Shown here: one piece after another, positions 8,773 through 12,440 of the stretch
Position numbering within the stretch: the first letter of the stretch is position 1
Layout: each line of letters opens with the position of its first letter
Origin: Vavraia culicis subsp. floridensis
Lineage: Eukaryota; Microsporidia; Pleistophoridae
Assembly: GCF_000192795.1 (NCBI RefSeq)
Contig: NW_007360662.1
Coordinates: 18,717-31,156, forward strand
DNA: 12,440 nucleotides
Reading direction: 5' to 3'
The notes under the pieces: generated by a model
Databases searched by the model: none
What the model was told of the DNA's origin: nothing
Seen by the model: only the letters and a program-made list of their open reading frames with translations
Translations under genes and position numbers: made by a program

Positions 8773-9318
8773 TTATTTCCTTATAACCATGAAATTTACA
8801 AAAGACGGTACATCGTTACTGGCATCCATCATTTTAACAAGATTATTCTCCGCAATCAACGATTCTTCCAGTCTTCTTTTGATGTTTTTGCTCTTTTCCT
8901 CTTCTTCACACTCCTTAGCAAATGATTTTCTGAACGTATGTGCAGGGGGAAACTTGGGCATGAAATCATACACATGTACATACCGATCAATGGTGGTCCC
9001 AAGCAAGGAGTCCGCAACTTGTTTGTCTTCTTCTCTGTCTTCAAGTAATTTTATTGGTTTTACTGTTATCAGAGACAATCTATGCGCTACTTTCAATGGA
9101 ATGAATTGTTCTTTGAAGAAAGTCTGCAATTTCAGGATATCTAGAACGGTGGTTTTGGAGCGCTGAGAATGCAAAGTAATTGATTTGAGTGTTCTTAGAT
9201 AATTTTTTATGGTACACGTTGTGGAAAGATAAAAAAGATTCAATGCTCGTTTCGTAACTGCGTCAAAGCCTACCTTCCTCAAATGAACAATCAGAATGTA
9301 TTTAAGACACTCCTCCAT
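8773..9318 (-). CDS. TAF8: TFIID subunit TAF8 (histone fold plus TAF8 C-terminal motif)
   Basis: A subunit of the general transcription factor TFIID in the nucleus. TAF8 pairs with TAF10 through a histone fold and links TAF2 to the complex. Residues 1-70 fit the bromodomain-associated histone fold: hydrophobic helix CLKYILIVHLRKVGFDAVTK, then ALNLFYLSTTC and a third helix ending TTVLDILKLQTFF. Residues 113-130 contain YDFMPKFPPAHTF, matching the proline-rich PxFPxxHTY core of the TAF8 C-terminal domain. This separates it from TAF3, which instead ends in a PHD finger. A charged helix, KECEEEEKSKNIKRRLEES, follows. At 181 residues it is much shorter than yeast or human TAF8, consistent with genome reduction. 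The start is firm: TGA lies in frame directly before the ATG and CCCC lies five bases upstream. AATAAA (minus strand, 8772-8777) overlaps the stop codon, so the 3' untranslated region may be very short. Confidence 0.83.
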   Translation of the reverse strand: MEECLKYILIVHLRKVGFDAVTKRALNLFYLSTTCTIKNYLRTLKSITLHSQRSKTTVLDILKLQTFFKEQFIPLKVAHRLSLITVKPIKLLEDREEDKQVADSLLGTTIDRYVHVYDFMPKFPPAHTFRKSFAKECEEEEKSKNIKRRLEESLIAENNLVKMMDASNDVPSFVNFMVIRK

Positions 9319-9648
9319 TCAGAGGGGTATTAATATGTGGATATACAAATATTACACCAACAATGTGTTACCGTACACTTCGTTTAATCTGCATGTCAGT
9401 GTAGCGGATACTGCGATGTCCTTACAAACAAGCGTTCATTTATCTCTTCACCTAACAACATATCCAAACAAGCGCATTTTTTGGGTCTTCAGGCTTTCAG
9501 GATATCGATAAAATTTAGTGCGCCAACACATGTAACAACCCAGCGCCACTCCCAACCTAACAGAAATATATACAACAACCGCATTAACAACCCTAAAGTG
9601 CAACCCATGAGTTGCTCGACACTCCTCCAGAGAGGTGAATATTATAGT
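9306..9648. repeat. Partial direct repeat of the TAF8 5' end (9306-9336 and 9618-9648)
   Basis: GACACTCCTCCA occurs exactly at 9306-9317 and 9618-9629. Similarity continues as CAGAGGGGTATTAATAT against CAGAGAGGTGAATATTAT. In the gene this covers the CCCC motif, the ATG and codons 2-4. In the distal copy the ATG position reads CTG and the C run is broken. Weak similarity may continue on the other side (CATTTGAGG against CACTTTAGG). It could be a relic duplication or a shared regulatory element. Confidence 0.45.
9324..9327 (-). promoter_or_regulatory. CCCC start-proximal motif of TAF8
   Basis: On the minus strand, ATACCCCTCTGA leads straight into the ATG at 9318, with five bases between the C run and the start. 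An AT-rich block lies about 12-30 bases further upstream. Confidence 0.6.
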
Positions 9649-9761
9649 ACAACGTAAAACATTTCAGAAAACATTAACCTCTTTAAAAAATGCGATTTGA
9701 TTGATTTTATGAGCGAACAATAAATAAGCGACAGCTGATCACATGTAATAGAAGCTTTTAG
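9328..9761. other. Intergenic stretch upstream of TAF8
   Basis: No gene is visible. A plus-strand frame at 9296-9511 overlaps the TAF8 start on the opposite strand and has no domain or start motif. The only structure noted is the distal copy of the TAF8 5' repeat at 9618-9648. Confidence 0.5.
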
Positions 9762-9962
9762 CAAAGTATATTGGCGACTGGATGCCTTTGCCACAAAAAG
9801 CAAGGTCTTACATTTTGTTGCAATAGGTGTAAAACCGTATCAGAATTTCTCCATAAAATATGTAGAACACGTTACCAATGTGACTTAAATCGGCTTTTTT
9901 ATACGAAAGAATGCAATCCACAAATCATCTGCTCATCTATACTTTGTGCTTCACCTAGCATT
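9762..9962 (+). pseudogene. Cysteine-rich open fragment without ATG
   Basis: After TAG 9759-9761 the frame is open for 66 codons to a TAG at about 9963, and it has no in-frame ATG. Eleven cysteines occur, as in GCLCHKK, FCCNRCK, RTRYQCDL and IICSSILC. The order C..C..FC then about 20 residues then QC[ND]L recalls the cysteine cluster of the LRR-like frame (about 356-466). It could be a fragment of another copy, or a zinc-binding module of unknown origin. The similarity is short, and cysteine-rich frames can arise by chance. Confidence 0.22.
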
Positions 9963-11072
9963 TAGGCATAAGTCTTCTCTCACAGTGATAGAAGCCGAAA
10001 CAATGAATGTTTTCTGAGATTGCCTAAAAGCTGTCATACTTTGGACAATCGGCATTTTAAATATGATCAGATAGCTCAAAAATAGACAACATAGTTATTT
10101 TCACCTGTAAGTTTTGCAAAATTCACCACTTTTGCGGAGCACAAAAGATTTTGAAGCTCAGTTTAATTAATTAATTTACTGATAATATCGATCTTCAACA
10201 AAGTCGATGGACGAAACGTTCCCGATAACACTGTTTTCTTGGATGTGGTGGTTTACAGAGTTTAGGGCTATCCACTCGTGATTTGATGTCAGCGCAAGAT
10301 GTTCAAGAAAATCAAAATTAATATATTTTGCCAGTACATCGATAAAACATAACACCCTTGGCTATTTAACTGTCTTAAACCATGTATATATACCTTCAGA
10401 CTTAACACCGATGTAAATTTGCATAATTTGGCTTTTGGAGCTATGACATGTTCATCCACAGTACCAGGAATAAAATACACGATGATGTTCCCAAGACATG
10501 GTGAGAAAAAATTGTTCTCGCACGTAGCCATAAGAATATTCCATTATACTATGACTATCCCAGTTTGTAAAGAGTTATAAGCGAGGCGATTGCACCCTCA
10601 ATGTACCAATTTCATCGTCACCAAATCTCTGGTTCAATATGTCTACATTATTTTACAGAAAGCCAAAAGTCATGTTTATATGCTTGAACAATAATCATGT
10701 CGATCGGCTCTCCAATATCAGCGCATGATAAATAATTTCCTTTGGTACTTTTTCAGATGATGCATCCATCATCATAGAATTTACAACCACAAGGTAAGTT
10801 AAATCTGGTGTTGCAGCTAACAATTTCGATAAAATTGTTCTGATCACCACTTTGCTAAGGATATGTGAGGAAATAAGCACAATTTCTTCAGAAATCACAC
10901 TTTTGTCCTGTGCAAAATAACATTTTTTCAAAGCTATGACTACATCAGGATTATCGTCAAGGAACAGATATACAACATATGCAAGTAATTCTTCTTGATT
11001 TTTAAAGAGGAATATATGATCCATGGTACCACATACTTCTAAAAGGTAAATTTCTGAATATGCACCTAATAC
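9957..11072 (-). pseudogene. Heavily decayed minus-strand gene, probably LRR-like family
   Basis: A single minus-strand phase from 11072 (after TAG 11073-11075) keeps protein-like sequence for over 1.1 kb. Between 11072 and 10178 stops occur only at 10697, 10655, 10577, 10454, 10364 and the final 10178, where about 20 would be expected by chance in about 299 codons; five or so more precede 9957. The longest piece, 10695-11072, has an ATG at 11024 and 109 codons after it. It contains EELLAYVV, NPDVVIALKKCYF and TPDLTYLVVVNS, which follow the order EELFELM, FADIKKLVIF and FKQLDVLVFCYKS of the first frame. Further on, FDFLEHLALTSNHEWIALNS (from about 10311) is LRR-like. The 80-codon frame 10289-10531 in another phase, with VLSLKVYIHGL, may mean a frameshift there. 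I read this as a pseudogene older than the 2-1573 frame. Confidence 0.45.
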
Positions 11073-11075
11073 CTA

Positions 11076-12062
11076 TATTACAGGGGCGTTGAAAGCAGTG
11101 AGTTTCTCATTTTCTTGGTAATATAATATTTAATACATGTTTTCGACATAATATCGCGAGATTTTGCGGAATTTCTTGTCTTTGCTCTGCTGATTATTTC
11201 GATAAAATTGAGTTCATTTATCTATTTCCATATTTAGGTCATTGAATTTTGCATTACCAGTTTAACCAGCTGATATTATAGCGGAATGAATTTTTTATAG
11301 TGAACTTGAGCACGTGCTTGCCATCAAAAACTGGATATCAAGTTAAATTAACAATGAATTATCATAGAATGAAATTACTGATTTTATTGGCGATCCGGAC
11401 AGTGGGAAAGTTTATAATTAAACCATAATCAGATAATTACATTTTTAATTATTCCAGATGAACCGATTAATATTGCATTTCAAAATGTTTCTGGATAAAA
11501 AATCAGTAGTAATAGATCACATCTAATGATTTCTAGCAAATTACTTAATTAAAGTATGTTATGTGATGTTTTAAAACATGTTATTACCAGAAGATATTGA
11601 AAATACTCATTAGCTCTGTTACAACAATACGAGCACGTTAAAAGTTGTGAATGAGTGGGCATTATACGAGGTGCATATTTGCTTGTATAGTTTAAGCAAG
11701 ACGTGTGATAATTAACTGGTAAAGTGTATGCTCATAAATGCATCTTTCTAGTTACAATATTCCAGTTCATAATTGTATTACCATGAAATACACCAACTAA
11801 TGAATTTCGAGCAATAATTTTAATACTTCAACAAAAAGAACACGAGATACTCAAAATCACATGTGAAACCAGCAAAATGCGTCATGAAGATACACATGCG
11901 TCCTGCGAAAGATTAAGAAGGAAATTAAACATGCGAAATAAACGGCATAATACATCTGCCTGATGTTAAAAATATATTTATTTTTATACGATCTGCGCTA
12001 TTTGTTTATAAACAGTACTTATGACAGCACAAAGTCAATGATATAATGAAAAATATGTGGTG
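11076..12062. other. Featureless AT-rich stretch
   Basis: About 1 kb with frequent stops in all frames, no recognisable coding fragment, no RNA gene and no repeat that I could find by eye. Confidence 0.55.
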
Positions 12063-12338
12063 TTATCTTCCAAGACAACACATGAACGGCAAGCTAGCAT
12101 TTAAGCTTGTGCTTAGAGTTTTGTTTACGGGGATAATAATGTCTGAAATGAACTTAAAAGAATCGAGTAACTTTTTATTTAGAGCGATATCATGGTTTAC
12201 ACACTCGACCGTTCGTGGTCCAAGTTCTTCTACGTAGTGTGGTAGACATCTTACCGGATGAACAAGTACCAACCTCGGCTTATAGAGCAATGATGATACA
12301 AAAGGAAGCATAGCTGTAAAAGATAGCTGCTGAGTTGA
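12063..12338 (-). pseudogene. Open minus-strand fragment of unknown origin
   Basis: Open for 91 codons from 12338, with ATG at 12309-12311 giving 82 residues. It is less AT-rich than the DNA around it. The translation (LVLVHPVRCLPHYVEEL, FKFISDIIIPVNKTL) is protein-like but matches no domain I know. There is no CCC or GGG motif near the ATG, which argues against an intact gene. The plus strand is open over 12046-12237 as well, so either strand may be a shadow. It could be another piece of the decayed LRR-like family. Confidence 0.25.
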
Positions 12339-12440
12339 TTATTGGGTTGTATAGTATTTTATGAAGTGCTGCAGACAACATAAAATTACAGCACAAGACA
12401 GCAACGAAATGCCTCAGCGACTGATTTTGTGGTAGTAAAA

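Noticed and set aside
9296..9511. 71-codon plus-strand frame divergent from TAF8
   Set aside because: It overlaps the TAF8 start codon and start motif in antisense and has no coding character.
1..12440. tRNA, rRNA, CRISPR or intact mobile element
   Set aside because: I found no tRNA T-loop box with a cloverleaf, no spaced repeats and no transposase or reverse transcriptase motif by eye on either strand.

Overview
The window reads as nuclear DNA of a eukaryote with a reduced genome, most likely a microsporidian. Four intact protein genes are intronless and short, sit in AT-rich DNA, and three of them carry a run of C or G one to five bases before the ATG, the start-site signal described for microsporidia. 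The proteins are eukaryotic: a V-ATPase catalytic subunit, a ubiquitin-specific protease and a TFIID subunit (TAF8). I cannot name the species. The spacing (about 3.7 kb of intact coding sequence in 12.4 kb) fits one of the larger, gene-sparse microsporidian genomes rather than Encephalitozoon.

Layout. 2-1573 (+) is a leucine-rich-repeat-like reading frame, open over 524 codons except for three internal stops and without any frame change; its 5' end lies outside the window. 1651-1944 (+) may be a further broken copy. 2406-3221 (-) encodes a small ubiquitin protease with an N-terminal membrane anchor. 3230-5019 is without intact genes but holds a decayed relic (about 4200-4525, +) that resembles the C-terminal part of the first frame. 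5020-6870 (-) is the V-ATPase subunit A gene. 6871-8087 is empty. 8088-8573 (+) is an unrecognised 161-codon gene, convergent with TAF8 at 8773-9318 (-). From 9319 to the end there is no intact gene: a partial echo of the TAF8 5' end (9618-9648), a cysteine-rich fragment (9762-9962), a long single-frame minus-strand relic (9957-11072), about 1 kb of featureless AT-rich DNA, and a last minus-strand fragment (12063-12338).

The intact genes are housekeeping functions in separate processes (organelle acidification, ubiquitin removal, transcription initiation) and show no operon or shared pathway. The distinctive theme is a graveyard of what look like LRR-like paralogues on both strands at different stages of decay, between ordinary genes. 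I see no CRISPR array, rRNA, tRNA, intact mobile element or obvious new defence-like system.
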